Shown in pieces: positions 1 through 8,356 of a DNA stretch of 64,000 nt. This DNA comes from Oscillospiraceae bacterium. GTDB lineage: Bacteria; Bacillota; Clostridia; Oscillospirales; Acutalibacteraceae. The notes beneath the pieces are model-generated. The model was not told where the DNA came from. It made no database searches and saw only the letters and a program-made list of their open reading frames with translations. Position 1 is the first letter of the stretch, and each line of letters opens with the position of its first letter. The stretch is taken from the NCBI GenBank assembly GCA_015066625.1, contig SVOC01000005.1, positions 1 to 64,000 on the forward strand, written 5' to 3'. The translations under genes and the position numbers were made by a program.

Positions 1-28
1 TATTACCAAATCTCTTTCCGTTTGTCAA
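1..28 (-). promoter_or_regulatory. Partial sigma-A promoter reading off the left edge
   Basis: On the minus strand TTGACA (28-23) is followed by a 17-nt spacer and TAATA at 5-1, where the window ends before the sixth base of the -10 box. This implies a gene or RNA starting just outside the window and divergent from the aconitase gene. Confidence 0.4.
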
Positions 29-251
29 CACCTTTTTTTAATCTTTTTTATCTCTCTTATCAACTATGCCGTGTGTTTCGACAAACGGTTGCGTTATATC
101 CTGTTTTTCGAGTAAATAAACTGTATTACATACCCTTTGTTCCAAGGTTACATCTCTAAACCGCCGCAATGAATATCGCAGGGCAAGTTTATTATTGTAT
201 ATTAAATCAATAAAAATAATAAAAAAACATTATATTATGTAGTTTTTGCCC
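29..251. other. AT-rich intergenic region, nothing recognised
   Basis: This is the space between the left-edge divergent promoter and the aconitase promoter. It is AT-rich with no credible open reading frame, tRNA, hairpin terminator or riboswitch consensus that I can recognise. Confidence 0.5.
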
Positions 252-281
252 TTGACTTGAAGGGGGCGATTGCAATATAAT
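252..281 (+). promoter_or_regulatory. Sigma-A promoter of the acn-icd operon
   Basis: TTGACT (252-257), an 18-nt spacer and a consensus TATAAT (276-281) lie 43 nt upstream of the aconitase start. No operator palindrome stands out between it and the start codon. Confidence 0.7.
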
Positions 282-323
282 TTACATCAATAATGTATCA
301 AATCATTTTGGAGGTATATAGAT

Positions 324-2258
324 ATGGGTATGACAATCGGTCAGAAGCTGATAAAGAGCCATCTTGTCAGCGGCGAAATGATTCCCGGAACCGAAATCGG
401 TCTTAAGATTGACCAGACCCTCACTCAGGATGCAACAGGCACAATGGCCTATCTTGAATTTGAGGCAATGGGCGTTGAAAGAGTACGCACAGAACTTTCG
501 GTTTCATATATTGACCACAACACACTGCAGAACGGTTTTGAAAATGCCGACGACCACAGATTTATTCAGAGTGTAGCGAAGAAGAGAGGTCTTCTTTTCT
601 CAAAGCCCGGCAACGGTATTTGTCACCAGCTTCATCTTGAACGTTTCGGTAAACCCGGTAAGACTCTTATCGGCTCGGACAGCCACACTCCCACAGGCGG
701 CGGCATCGGTATGCTTGCAATCGGCGCAGGCGGTCTTGACGTTGCAGTTGCAATGGGCGGCGGTACATACTACACCACAATGCCCAAGATGACACTTGTA
801 AGACTTTCCGGCAGGCTTTCACCCTGGGTAGGTGCAAAGGATATCATTCTTGAAGTTCTTCGCATTATGAGTGTTAAAGGCGGCGTAGGCAAAATCATTG
901 AATACGGCGGAGAAGGTGTAAAGACACTTTCGGTTCCCGAAAGAGCTACCATCACAAATATGGGTGCAGAACTGGGGGCGACAACATCCGTATTTCCCTC
1001 AGATGAAACAACAAAGGCATTCCTCAAAGCTCAGGGCAGAGAAGATGACTGGACAGAGCTTCTTCCCGATGCAGATGCGGAATACGATGAAATTATTGAT
1101 ATTGACCTTTGCAAGCTTGCACCCATGGCTGCTATGCCTCATATGCCAGATAATGTAAAGACAGTTGAAGAAATCGGTAACATTGAAATCAGCCAGGTAT
1201 GCATCGGTTCATGCACAAACTCATCGCTGCTTGACCTTCTTAAAGTTGCAGCTATACTCAAGGGCAAAAAAGTTGCCCCCAATGTAAGCCTTACAATTTC
1301 ACCGGGCTCAATGCAGGTACTCAATATGCTTTCCCTCAACGGTGCACTCTCTGACATTCTCTGTGCAGGTGCAAGACTTCTTGAATGTTCATGCGGTCCC
1401 TGCATCGGTATGGGTCAGTCACCTCAGTCAAAGGGTGTTTCTCTCCGTACATTCAACAGAAACTTTGAAGGCCGTTCAGGCACAGCGGATGCAGGCATCT
1501 ACCTTGTAAGCCCCGAGGTTGCGGCGGCATCTGCAATCACAGGTCGCCTTACAGACCCCAGAACTCTCGGCGAAATGCCTGAAATCACAATGCCCGAGCG
1601 TTTCATTATCAATGACAATATGATTGAGCTTCCCGCTTCGGTTGAAGAGGCTGACAGTGTTGAAATCAAATACGGACCCAACATCAAGCCCTTCCCCACA
1701 AGCGTTGAGCTTCCCGAAAACATCGAAGCACCCGCTATTCTTAAGGTGGGCGATAACATCACAACCGACCATATTATGCCCGCCGGTGCAAAGATACTTC
1801 CCTACCGTTCAAACATCCCCTTCCTTTCAAACTTCTGCTTCAAGCAGTGTGACGAGCATTTTGCTGAGCGTTGCAAGGCAGCAGGCAAGGGCTTTATCAT
1901 CGGCGGTGCAAACTACGGTCAGGGTTCATCAAGAGAGCACGCAGCACTTGTTCCTCTTTACCTCGGAATCAAAGCTGTTATCGCAAAGTCGTTCGCAAGA
2001 ATTCACTGTGCTAACCTTATCAATGCAGGTATCATGCCTTTCACATTCGCAAATCCCGATGATTACGATAAGATTGACACCGACGATATGCTTGCACTCA
2101 ACGGTATCAGAGAAAACATCAAAAACGGCAGCAAGGTAGTTCTTGAAAACCTGACAAAGGGCGAGAAATACGAGCTTGCTTACGATTATTCAGACAGACA
2201 GACCGCAATGATTCTTGACGGCGGACTGCTTAACTACACAAAGAATATCGGTAAATAA
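324..2258 (+). CDS. Aconitate hydratase (short Aquifex-type)
   Basis: Aconitase interconverts citrate and isocitrate in the cytoplasm using a [4Fe-4S] cluster. The cluster ligands are visible as C297 in the IGSC-TNSS motif and C357 and C360 in CSCGPC, and the SDSHTPT substrate loop lies at about residues 118-124. A C-terminal swivel domain carries the YGQGSSREH motif. At 644 residues it is much shorter than the 890-residue AcnA and fits the compact aconitase subfamily (TIGR01342-like). GGAGG at 310-314 supports the ATG at 324. The gene is followed after 12 nt by isocitrate dehydrogenase, so the pair probably supplies 2-oxoglutarate for glutamate synthesis. Isopropylmalate isomerase is less likely because both halves are fused and the partner is an isocitrate-type dehydrogenase. 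Confidence 0.92.
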   Translation: MGMTIGQKLIKSHLVSGEMIPGTEIGLKIDQTLTQDATGTMAYLEFEAMGVERVRTELSVSYIDHNTLQNGFENADDHRFIQSVAKKRGLLFSKPGNGICHQLHLERFGKPGKTLIGSDSHTPTGGGIGMLAIGAGGLDVAVAMGGGTYYTTMPKMTLVRLSGRLSPWVGAKDIILEVLRIMSVKGGVGKIIEYGGEGVKTLSVPERATITNMGAELGATTSVFPSDETTKAFLKAQGREDDWTELLPDADAEYDEIIDIDLCKLAPMAAMPHMPDNVKTVEEIGNIEISQVCIGSCTNSSLLDLLKVAAILKGKKVAPNVSLTISPGSMQVLNMLSLNGALSDILCAGARLLECSCGPCIGMGQSPQSKGVSLRTFNRNFEGRSGTADAGIYLVSPEVAAASAITGRLTDPRTLGEMPEITMPERFIINDNMIELPASVEEADSVEIKYGPNIKPFPTSVELPENIEAPAILKVGDNITTDHIMPAGAKILPYRSNIPFLSNFCFKQCDEHFAERCKAAGKGFIIGGANYGQGSSREHAALVPLYLGIKAVIAKSFARIHCANLINAGIMPFTFANPDDYDKIDTDDMLALNGIRENIKNGSKVVLENLTKGEKYELAYDYSDRQTAMILDGGLLNYTKNIGK

Positions 2259-2270
2259 GGAGAAAAGAAA

Positions 2271-3434
2271 ATGACAGAAGTTCAGATCAAAGCCGCACTT
2301 GAAAAGTTCGAAGCTCTTATCAGAGAGCAGGACGCAAGAAGCGATGCCATCAAACAGCAGGGCGATTTTATTGACTACTCAAAGCTTGACAAGCTCACAA
2401 TCGGTGTGTGCGGCGGTGACGGCATCGGTCCCATCATCACAAACGAGGCTGCAAGAGTTCTTGAATTCCTTCTTAAAGAGGATGTTGAAGCAGGCAAAAT
2501 TGAATTCAAAACAATCGACGGTCTTACCATTGAAAACCGTGTTGCGGTTAACAAAGCAATCCCCGACGATGTTCTTGAAGAACTCAAGAAGTGCCCCGTT
2601 ATCCTCAAAGGACCCACAACCACTCCTCAGGCAGGCGACCCCTGGCCCAACATTGAGAGTGCAAATGTTGCGATGAGAAAAGCACTTGACCTTTTCTGCA
2701 ACCTTCGCCCCGTTAAGGTTCCCGAAGAAGGCATTGACTGGACATTCTTCCGTGAAAACACAGAGGGTGCTTATGCGGTAGGCTCAAAGGGTATCCATGT
2801 TACCGATGACCTTGCAATGGACTTTGTTGTTACAACAACAGAAGGCACTCAGAGAATTGCACGCCTTGCTTATGACTATGCAAGAAGAAACGGCAAAAAC
2901 AGAGTTTCGATCATTCAGAAGGCAAATGTTATCAAGACAACAGACGGCAAGTTCCTTAACCTTTGCAAAGAAGTCGGCAAGGAATATCCCGAAATCACAA
3001 CCGATGAATGGTATATTGATATCACAACCGCAAAGCTTATTGATAAGAAAAGAAGAACAGACTTCAAGGTGTTTGTTCTCCCCAACCTTTACGGCGATAT
3101 CATCACCGACGAAGCTGCTGAATTCCAGGGCGGCGTAGGCACCGCAGGCAGTGCAAACATCGGCAAGAAGTACGCAATGTTTGAGGCTATCCACGGCTCA
3201 GCTCCCAGAATGATGAGAGAAGGCAGAGGACAGTATGCCGATCCCTGTTCGATGCTCAGAGCGGCGGTAATGCTTCTTTCACACATCGGCAAGCAGACTG
3301 AGGCTGACAAACTTGAAAGAGCTCTCGACATCTGTATGTATGAAGAAAAGAAGCTTAAAATCACAGGCCGTGCAGACGGTGCAACCTGCGAAGACTTCGG
3401 CAACTATGTAATGGAAACACTTACAACACTTTAA
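2271..3434 (+). CDS. icd: Isocitrate dehydrogenase, isocitrate/isopropylmalate DH family
   Basis: This protein should oxidatively decarboxylate isocitrate to 2-oxoglutarate. It is 387 residues, a normal length for the beta-decarboxylating dehydrogenase family. Visible signatures are the substrate loop SANVAMRK, the active-site segment RENTEGAY at residues 161-168 with the catalytic tyrosine, and the metal-binding region ITDEAAEFQGG followed by GTAGSANIG. The substrate loop resembles isocitrate rather than isopropylmalate enzymes. Cofactor preference (NAD or NADP) cannot be decided by eye. GGAG lies 8 nt before the ATG. It shares the upstream acn promoter and ends at a strong terminator. Confidence 0.9.
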   Translation: MTEVQIKAALEKFEALIREQDARSDAIKQQGDFIDYSKLDKLTIGVCGGDGIGPIITNEAARVLEFLLKEDVEAGKIEFKTIDGLTIENRVAVNKAIPDDVLEELKKCPVILKGPTTTPQAGDPWPNIESANVAMRKALDLFCNLRPVKVPEEGIDWTFFRENTEGAYAVGSKGIHVTDDLAMDFVVTTTEGTQRIARLAYDYARRNGKNRVSIIQKANVIKTTDGKFLNLCKEVGKEYPEITTDEWYIDITTAKLIDKKRRTDFKVFVLPNLYGDIITDEAAEFQGGVGTAGSANIGKKYAMFEAIHGSAPRMMREGRGQYADPCSMLRAAVMLLSHIGKQTEADKLERALDICMYEEKKLKITGRADGATCEDFGNYVMETLTTL

Positions 3435-3456
3435 TATAATGTAATATCATATAGCT

Positions 3457-3496
3457 ATCCCCCGAGAAGGATTAACCTTTTCGGGGGATGTTTTCA
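3457..3496 (+). terminator. Rho-independent terminator after icd
   Basis: A 14-bp stem (3457-3470 with 3476-3489, one G-T pair, loop ATTAA) built on CCCCCGA/TCGGGGG is followed by GTTTTC. It separates the acn-icd operon from the convergent DUF6440 gene. Confidence 0.85.
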
Positions 3497-3673
3497 TTTA
3501 TTAACTATGGGTGTAACAACCGGTTTGCCCTCACGGTCAAGCAAGGGAGACAGACCGCCTGCATAGCCGCTTGAAATAAAGAGATAGTTAACTCCGGTTT
3601 CTTTATCGACATAAATCATTGCCGAACCCAGATCCTGAGAATACACTTTCTCAAATCTCTTTTCTTTTGCCAT
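3494..3673 (-). CDS. Small DUF6440-like protein
   Basis: A 59-residue cytoplasmic protein with the family-like pattern YVDKETGVNYLF, then SGYAGGLSPLLD and G-K-P-V. Families of this type are short beta-rich proteins of unknown function, common in Firmicutes. The longer frame begins 9 nt earlier at 3682, but that ATG sits directly on the AAGG of the ribosome binding site, so I place the start at the ATG at 3673, with AAAGGA about 8 nt upstream. It lies 9 nt downstream of the secreted protein gene and may be co-transcribed with it. No function is assigned. Confidence 0.75.
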   Translation of the reverse strand: MAKEKRFEKVYSQDLGSAMIYVDKETGVNYLFISSGYAGGLSPLLDREGKPVVTPIVNK

Positions 3674-3691
3674 AAAGCCCATCCTTTCTTA

Positions 3692-4348
3692 TCAGCCCAC
3701 ACTGTAATCGCTTGCAAGTTCAAGATGTGCGTTGCTACCCTGTCCTTTGAGTCTGTATACATTCTCTCTGGGCGGGCAATACATTTCAAGAACACCCTTT
3801 TCCGCTCCGCTTACCATAAGCATAAACTGGGTTATGGCAGGAATAAGGAGAGAAAAATATCCTTGGTGGGCAACGGAATTCCACATTGAAAACGCAAAGG
3901 TGGCACAGTTTCCGCCAAATCCCCAATAGTTGGGGTAGCTAAGCAGTTTGTTATGGAGAGTTTCAAGCTCATCCGCATTCATTTCCACCGATTTTGACCA
4001 TACCTTATCCATTCTGTTTTTTGTGTTTTCTTTGTAGGCTTCTATGTTGTAATATATACCCCAGCCGTCATTGACCGAAAATGAGAATACACCTACCGAA
4101 ACACCCTGATCCGCAGGCACAGTATAATGACCTACCTGAATAGGCTCGTCACTTTCATTATGCACATAAATCCAGGTATGTCCCGAAACAGGCCACACGT
4201 AAATTGCAGAGCATATCGACAAAGTTGCAACCGTATCGCCGCTTTCTTCAGCCGGAGTTTCGGACGCTGAATCCGCAGCGAAGCACACCGTAAATGCCGT
4301 CAATGCTACCACAAGGGCAAGAATAATTGCCGTAATTTTCTTAATCAT
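3692..4348 (-). CDS. Secreted protein of unknown function, possibly permuted papain-like fold
   Basis: The 218-residue product starts with a clear Sec signal peptide (lysines, then a hydrophobic core of about 16 residues and a cleavage-like FAADS at about 25). The mature part has a conserved-looking histidine in SGHTWIYVHN (about residue 57) and a cysteine in GGNCATFAFSMWN (about residue 148). A histidine before a cysteine is the order found in circularly permuted NlpC/P60- or LRAT-like cysteine hydrolases, so a secreted amidase or peptidase is possible; this is inference from two motifs only. A GGGG-containing ribosome binding site precedes the ATG. Neighbours are DUF6440 downstream and a metallophosphoesterase upstream. 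Confidence 0.6.
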   Translation of the reverse strand: MIKKITAIILALVVALTAFTVCFAADSASETPAEESGDTVATLSICSAIYVWPVSGHTWIYVHNESDEPIQVGHYTVPADQGVSVGVFSFSVNDGWGIYYNIEAYKENTKNRMDKVWSKSVEMNADELETLHNKLLSYPNYWGFGGNCATFAFSMWNSVAHQGYFSLLIPAITQFMLMVSGAEKGVLEMYCPPRENVYRLKGQGSNAHLELASDYSVG

Positions 4349-4363
4349 TCTGTTTTATCCCCT

Positions 4364-5500
4364 TTATTTCTTTTTTATCAATGCACCGATTACGCCTGCG
4401 GTAACAGCTGCTGCACCTGCAAGAACGGTAAACTTCTGTTTTTCTTTTTCATCGGCATCCCAAAAGTAACGAAGCTTTGCGCCTGCACTTCTGCCGCAAA
4501 GTTCATCATAATTGAAGAAATAGGTAATATAATCCTCGGGGTCGCGTTCATTGATTTCGAACACTCTGACGCCTCTTGTCTTATCACCATAGCAACGGAA
4601 TGAGGCGCAGGAGGTCTGAATAAAATCTATACCTTTGTAATTACCTTCAAAGCAGTTTGTGTGGTCGTGACCCGAAACAATGGCTTTCACATCGCCGCAT
4701 TCAAGAGCAGCATCAAAAAGACCTGAGCTTTCCTCAATCACACTGGGATATTCGCCCATTTTGCCTCTGACGCCGTCTTTAAGCCTGCACCAGCCATGCT
4801 TATGAGTAGGCACCGCACCAACATCATTCGGACCGCATTCCTCAATCAGATTTGTAATTTCAGGCAGCGGAATGTGTGCAAACATAAGCGAGGGCACAGG
4901 CACTCCGCCGTTTTCCGCAGTAAGCCTTGCACTTTCTTTCTTGTACCATTCAACTGTCTCGGGCTTGATTGCCTGAAAACATTTATCCTGAATTTTATCG
5001 TACCATGCACTGTCAAGCATCCAAAGATTAAACAGAGGCTTATCACCATCGTGAGAACAAACGGGGATATTATATGTATCGCAATCCACTCTGCCGTTAC
5101 GGGTATTCATGGGCAGACACATTGAGTAACTGCGGTAAATATCTGCCTGCTCATCCTTTGAAACCGCATTCATGTCGTCGTGATTGCCGTAAATCATGGC
5201 AAAGGGAATTTTTCGTTCTTCAAGGGGTGCGCAGATATGGCGGATGGAATCTTTCATTACACTGAGAGTTGCCGCCTTACCGCTTGCAATCTGTTTAGTT
5301 CCGAAACGTGCATCAAGCAAGTGGTTGCCCAGAATATTGTCACCCGTAAAAACAACAAGATCGGGCTTGATTTTATCATAGGCATTATCAAGCATTTTCA
5401 CCATTGCTTTACGCACATATTTCATATCCTGCGGGTCGCTGACCTGCATTATAATCAGCTTGCCGTCAGGTCTGAATCTGATTTCATTACTGTTTCTCAT
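4364..5500 (-). CDS. Tail-anchored calcineurin-like metallophosphoesterase
   Basis: A 378-residue metallophosphoesterase with the ordered motifs SDPQD (near the N-terminus), GDN, GNHDD and GHDH. The first motif has Gln where most family members have His (DxH); DPQ variants exist in related phosphoesterases, so activity is not excluded. The C-terminus has one hydrophobic segment (VLAGAAAVTAGVIGALI) ending in KKK, which looks like a C-terminal membrane anchor with the catalytic domain in the cytoplasm. The longest frame starts with a TTG at 5512 that is part of the ribosome binding site; GGAGA before the ATG at 5500 fixes the start there. Substrate unknown. Confidence 0.82.
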   Translation of the reverse strand: MRNSNEIRFRPDGKLIIMQVSDPQDMKYVRKAMVKMLDNAYDKIKPDLVVFTGDNILGNHLLDARFGTKQIASGKAATLSVMKDSIRHICAPLEERKIPFAMIYGNHDDMNAVSKDEQADIYRSYSMCLPMNTRNGRVDCDTYNIPVCSHDGDKPLFNLWMLDSAWYDKIQDKCFQAIKPETVEWYKKESARLTAENGGVPVPSLMFAHIPLPEITNLIEECGPNDVGAVPTHKHGWCRLKDGVRGKMGEYPSVIEESSGLFDAALECGDVKAIVSGHDHTNCFEGNYKGIDFIQTSCASFRCYGDKTRGVRVFEINERDPEDYITYFFNYDELCGRSAGAKLRYFWDADEKEKQKFTVLAGAAAVTAGVIGALIKKK

Positions 5501-5549
5501 AATTTTCTCCAAAAATCAGAGCAGAGGGCGGCAATGCCCTCCGCCAATT

Positions 5550-6488
5550 TTATTTGTTTGCAAGTCTCTTTTCTCTTTCTGCAAGGAACTTTGACTTTGC
5601 AGGCACAACATAGGTTATACCCTTTTCAATGATTTCAAATGATGTATCGGTTACATACTTGATTTCGCCGTCAACATTTACTGCAGCAGGCTTATCACTG
5701 TGAATTACAAGCTTTTTACCTCTTGTGAATTCGGTGATATCCCAGTCAAGATGTTCGCCTCTCTTGTATTTGTTGAGAAGTGTAACAAGCTTGGGTCTGC
5801 TTACTCTTGATTCAACGATGACAAAGTCAAGAAGTCCGTCTTCGGGCAGTGCAAGAGGTGCAGCCATAAATCCGCCGCCGTACCATCTTGAATTACCGCA
5901 GAAGCAGAAAAGGCAATCCTTTGTCTTCTTTTCTCCGCCGTCAATACTGTATGTAAATTTATTCTTGAATTTGCGGATGATTGCATAAAGGCAGCCGATG
6001 TAATAAGCACCCTCACCTGTTACCAGAGGAAGCTTTTTGATTTTGCCCTGCATTGCACAAACTTCGGCATCCATGCCCATTGAACACTGATTGATTGCAA
6101 TTTCATCGTCACACTTGATAACGTCAAACTCAACGGGAACACCGTTAATCTGGTCATCAAGATTAAGAAATTCTTCTTTCGTACCGAAAAGACGGATAAA
6201 ATCGTTACCCGAACCAAGGGGAATTACGGCAACCTGAGCATTTTTATAACCGAATGCACCGTTGACAACATCATAAAGCGTGCCGTCACCGCCGCAGGCA
6301 TAGAAACGGATTTCTTCGCCGCTTGCAGCCTTGTTTCTTACATACTCAATTCCCTCGCCCGCTCTTTCCGTAACGTGAATTTCACAGTTAAGAGAATACT
6401 TTTTGCAGACTTCTTCAATTTTGGGTCTTATAAAGTCAAGGACTTTGCCCTGACCTGCCGCAGGATTGATAACAAAAATATGCTTCAT
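5550..6488 (-). CDS. Diacylglycerol kinase-family lipid kinase
   Basis: A 312-residue protein of the DAGK catalytic family (DgkB/YegS type), which phosphorylates diacylglycerol or related lipids at the inner membrane face. The N-terminal NPAAGQGK motif and the nucleotide loop GGDGTLYDVVNG (about residues 67-78) with the following GSGNDF are diagnostic. No transmembrane segment is visible, as expected for the soluble DgkB class rather than the integral DgkA. It lies 15 nt downstream of the methyltransferase gene. Exact lipid substrate is not determined by sequence. Confidence 0.88.
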   Translation of the reverse strand: MKHIFVINPAAGQGKVLDFIRPKIEEVCKKYSLNCEIHVTERAGEGIEYVRNKAASGEEIRFYACGGDGTLYDVVNGAFGYKNAQVAVIPLGSGNDFIRLFGTKEEFLNLDDQINGVPVEFDVIKCDDEIAINQCSMGMDAEVCAMQGKIKKLPLVTGEGAYYIGCLYAIIRKFKNKFTYSIDGGEKKTKDCLFCFCGNSRWYGGGFMAAPLALPEDGLLDFVIVESRVSRPKLVTLLNKYKRGEHLDWDITEFTRGKKLVIHSDKPAAVNVDGEIKYVTDTSFEIIEKGITYVVPAKSKFLAEREKRLANK

Positions 6489-6502
6489 AGTTTCTTTCTC
6501 CC

Positions 6503-7618
6503 TTACTTATAATACATAAACAACTGGCATTTGATCATACCGTTATATAACTTACGTCTTTTATCCGCTTTTCTTCCGAAAGCTTTTTCAAACTCTTCAT
6601 CGGGGCTTATTATGCTGTAGGACCAGCCCTTTTTCTGCTCAAATGCCTTACCCATTACATTGTAAATCTTTTCGCATTCGGTTATATCAAGCAATCTTTC
6701 GCCGTATGGGGGATTGCAAATCAATGTGCCTCGCTCTGTTTCGGGGCTGAATTTTGAAACGTCAGCAACCTTGAAACGAATTTTATCCGCAACGCCCGCT
6801 CGCTTGGCATTAGCCATCGCAATTTCAATTGCCTTTGAATCGATATCCGAACCGAAAGCCATAAAATCATCGCAGGGTCTTACAAGGCTTCTTGCTCTTT
6901 CTCTTTCTTCTTCCCATACATTTCTGTTTATAACACCGAAACGCTCTGCATTGAATCTGCGGTTGATACCCGGGGCAATATTAGCCGCCATCATAGCACC
7001 TTCAACAAGAATTGTTCCCGAACCGCACATAGGGTCATAAAGCTTGTGGTAGGGTCTGAGGTGGGAAAGGCTGCAAAGTGCGGCTGCAAGAGTTTCTTTA
7101 ATAGGCGCATCATTTGCATCGAGTCTGTACCCTCTTTTGTGAAGTCCCATACCCGATGTATCAATCAGCAGCGACACCTTGTCCTTCATTATTGAAAACT
7201 GAATCTGATGAACAGGACCTGTTTCTTCAAACCATTCAATTTTGTATTTTGATTTCAGTCTTTCAACAACTGCTTTTTTAATAATTGCCTGGCAATCACG
7301 GGTACTGAAAAGTGTTGAATTGATTGAATAGCCTTTGACGGGAAAAGCATCGAGCGAACCTATCCATTCCTCCCAAGCAAGGGCTTTGGCACCCTGAAAA
7401 AGCTCCTCAAAGCTTCTTGCTTCAAAAGAACCGACAAGAATCTGCACTCTCTCCGCAAAGCGTGAACAGATATTGACACGGGCAAGAATATTTTCATCAC
7501 CGCTGAAAAGCACTCTGCCGTTTTCGGCCGTAACATTCTCTGCACCGAAATCCTTAAGCTCGCCTGCTATGAGTGATTCCATTCCCAGAAGACAAGGTAT
7601 TACAAAATTAATTTTCAT
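6503..7618 (-). CDS. THUMP-domain RNA guanine-N2 methyltransferase (RlmL/YpsC-like)
   Basis: A 371-residue class I SAM-dependent RNA methyltransferase. The N-terminal about 160 residues form a THUMP RNA-binding domain, followed by the Rossmann domain with DPMCGSGTILVEGA (SAM binding) and the catalytic NPPYGERL motif typical of N2-guanine methyltransferases acting on 23S rRNA. It matches the single-domain Gram-positive YpsC/RlmL-N form rather than the fused enterobacterial RlmKL. AAAGGAG lies 7 nt before the ATG. No separate promoter is evident, so it may depend on read-through from the hpf terminator. Confidence 0.85.
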   Translation of the reverse strand: MKINFVIPCLLGMESLIAGELKDFGAENVTAENGRVLFSGDENILARVNICSRFAERVQILVGSFEARSFEELFQGAKALAWEEWIGSLDAFPVKGYSINSTLFSTRDCQAIIKKAVVERLKSKYKIEWFEETGPVHQIQFSIMKDKVSLLIDTSGMGLHKRGYRLDANDAPIKETLAAALCSLSHLRPYHKLYDPMCGSGTILVEGAMMAANIAPGINRRFNAERFGVINRNVWEEERERARSLVRPCDDFMAFGSDIDSKAIEIAMANAKRAGVADKIRFKVADVSKFSPETERGTLICNPPYGERLLDITECEKIYNVMGKAFEQKKGWSYSIISPDEEFEKAFGRKADKRRKLYNGMIKCQLFMYYK

Positions 7619-7645
7619 CAGATATCTCCTTTGGACTTCGCTAAT

Positions 7646-7680
7646 AAAAAAGGCGGGAACCGAGAATACGATTCCCGCCG
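7646..7680 (-). terminator. Rho-independent terminator after hpf
   Basis: GGCGGGAA (7652-7659) pairs with TTCCCGCC (7672-7679), and on the minus strand the stem is followed by a run of six T (7651-7646). It ends the hpf transcript before the methyltransferase gene. Confidence 0.85.
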
Positions 7681-7711
7681 ATAAAAAACTAAATGTTATT
7701 CATCCGGACCT

Positions 7712-8239
7712 TTATTCAATATCAGGTGTAATAAGACCGTAACCGCCGTCATTGCGTTTATAAACAACTGCGATTTCACCGCTTGCCTCTTCAAGGAAAA
7801 CATAGAACTGATGGTCAAGCAGATTCATCTGGAGAATTGCTTCATCAACGCTCTGAGGTTTAAGGCTTACGGTTTTGCGTCTTACAAGTTCAAAATCAAT
7901 TTCTTCCGTTACATCGGCTTCGTCTGCAAAAGCATCAAAGCTTGCGGCACGGAGCTTTTTTTCGATTCTGGTCTTGTTTTTTCTGATTTGCCTGATAAGG
8001 GTGTCAACACATTTGTCGAGAGCTTCGTTCATATTTTCGGCTCTCTCCTGGGCTCTGAAAATCATTCCGTTATTATTAACGGTGATTTCTACGGACTGTG
8101 ATGACTTTTCTACGGTTGCAGTTATTTTCGCCTCCGTATCGGAGCCGAAAAAGCGCTCAATCTTGGCAAGCTTCTTTTCTGCGTGTTCTCTGAAAGATTC
8201 TCTGGGTGAGCACTTGCGACCAATAATTGTGATTTTCAT
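7712..8239 (-). CDS. hpf: Long-form ribosome hibernation promoting factor
   Basis: HPF binds the 30S decoding centre and dimerises ribosomes into inactive 100S particles in stationary phase. The 175-residue length is that of the long form, with an N-terminal RaiA-like beta-alpha domain (ITIIGRKCSP... to about residue 100), a charged linker, and the C-terminal dimerisation domain starting near VRRKTVSLKP and containing LLDHQFYVF. It has its own promoter with a 5'-terminal hairpin and its own terminator, which suggests monocistronic, growth-phase-dependent expression. Confidence 0.92.
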   Translation of the reverse strand: MKITIIGRKCSPRESFREHAEKKLAKIERFFGSDTEAKITATVEKSSQSVEITVNNNGMIFRAQERAENMNEALDKCVDTLIRQIRKNKTRIEKKLRAASFDAFADEADVTEEIDFELVRRKTVSLKPQSVDEAILQMNLLDHQFYVFLEEASGEIAVVYKRNDGGYGLITPDIE

Positions 8240-8262
8240 ATAGTCATCCCCTTTTTATGCTA

Positions 8263-8291
8263 TTGAGGTGTTTTACCTCAACCCCATTATA
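8263..8291 (-). promoter_or_regulatory. hpf extended -10 promoter and 5'-terminal hairpin
   Basis: TATAAT (8291-8286) preceded by TGC forms an extended -10 element; no good -35 hexamer is seen at 16-18 nt. The perfect inverted repeat TTGAGGT/ACCTCAA (8281-8275 and 8269-8263, loop of 5) falls at or next to the expected transcription start, so the mRNA would begin with a hairpin, which may stabilise it or serve as an operator. Confidence 0.55.
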
Positions 8292-8356
8292 GCATATATT
8301 AACAAAAAAGAAAAGACTATTTTGTAATTTTTATTGCAAATGTATAAAAATCACAA

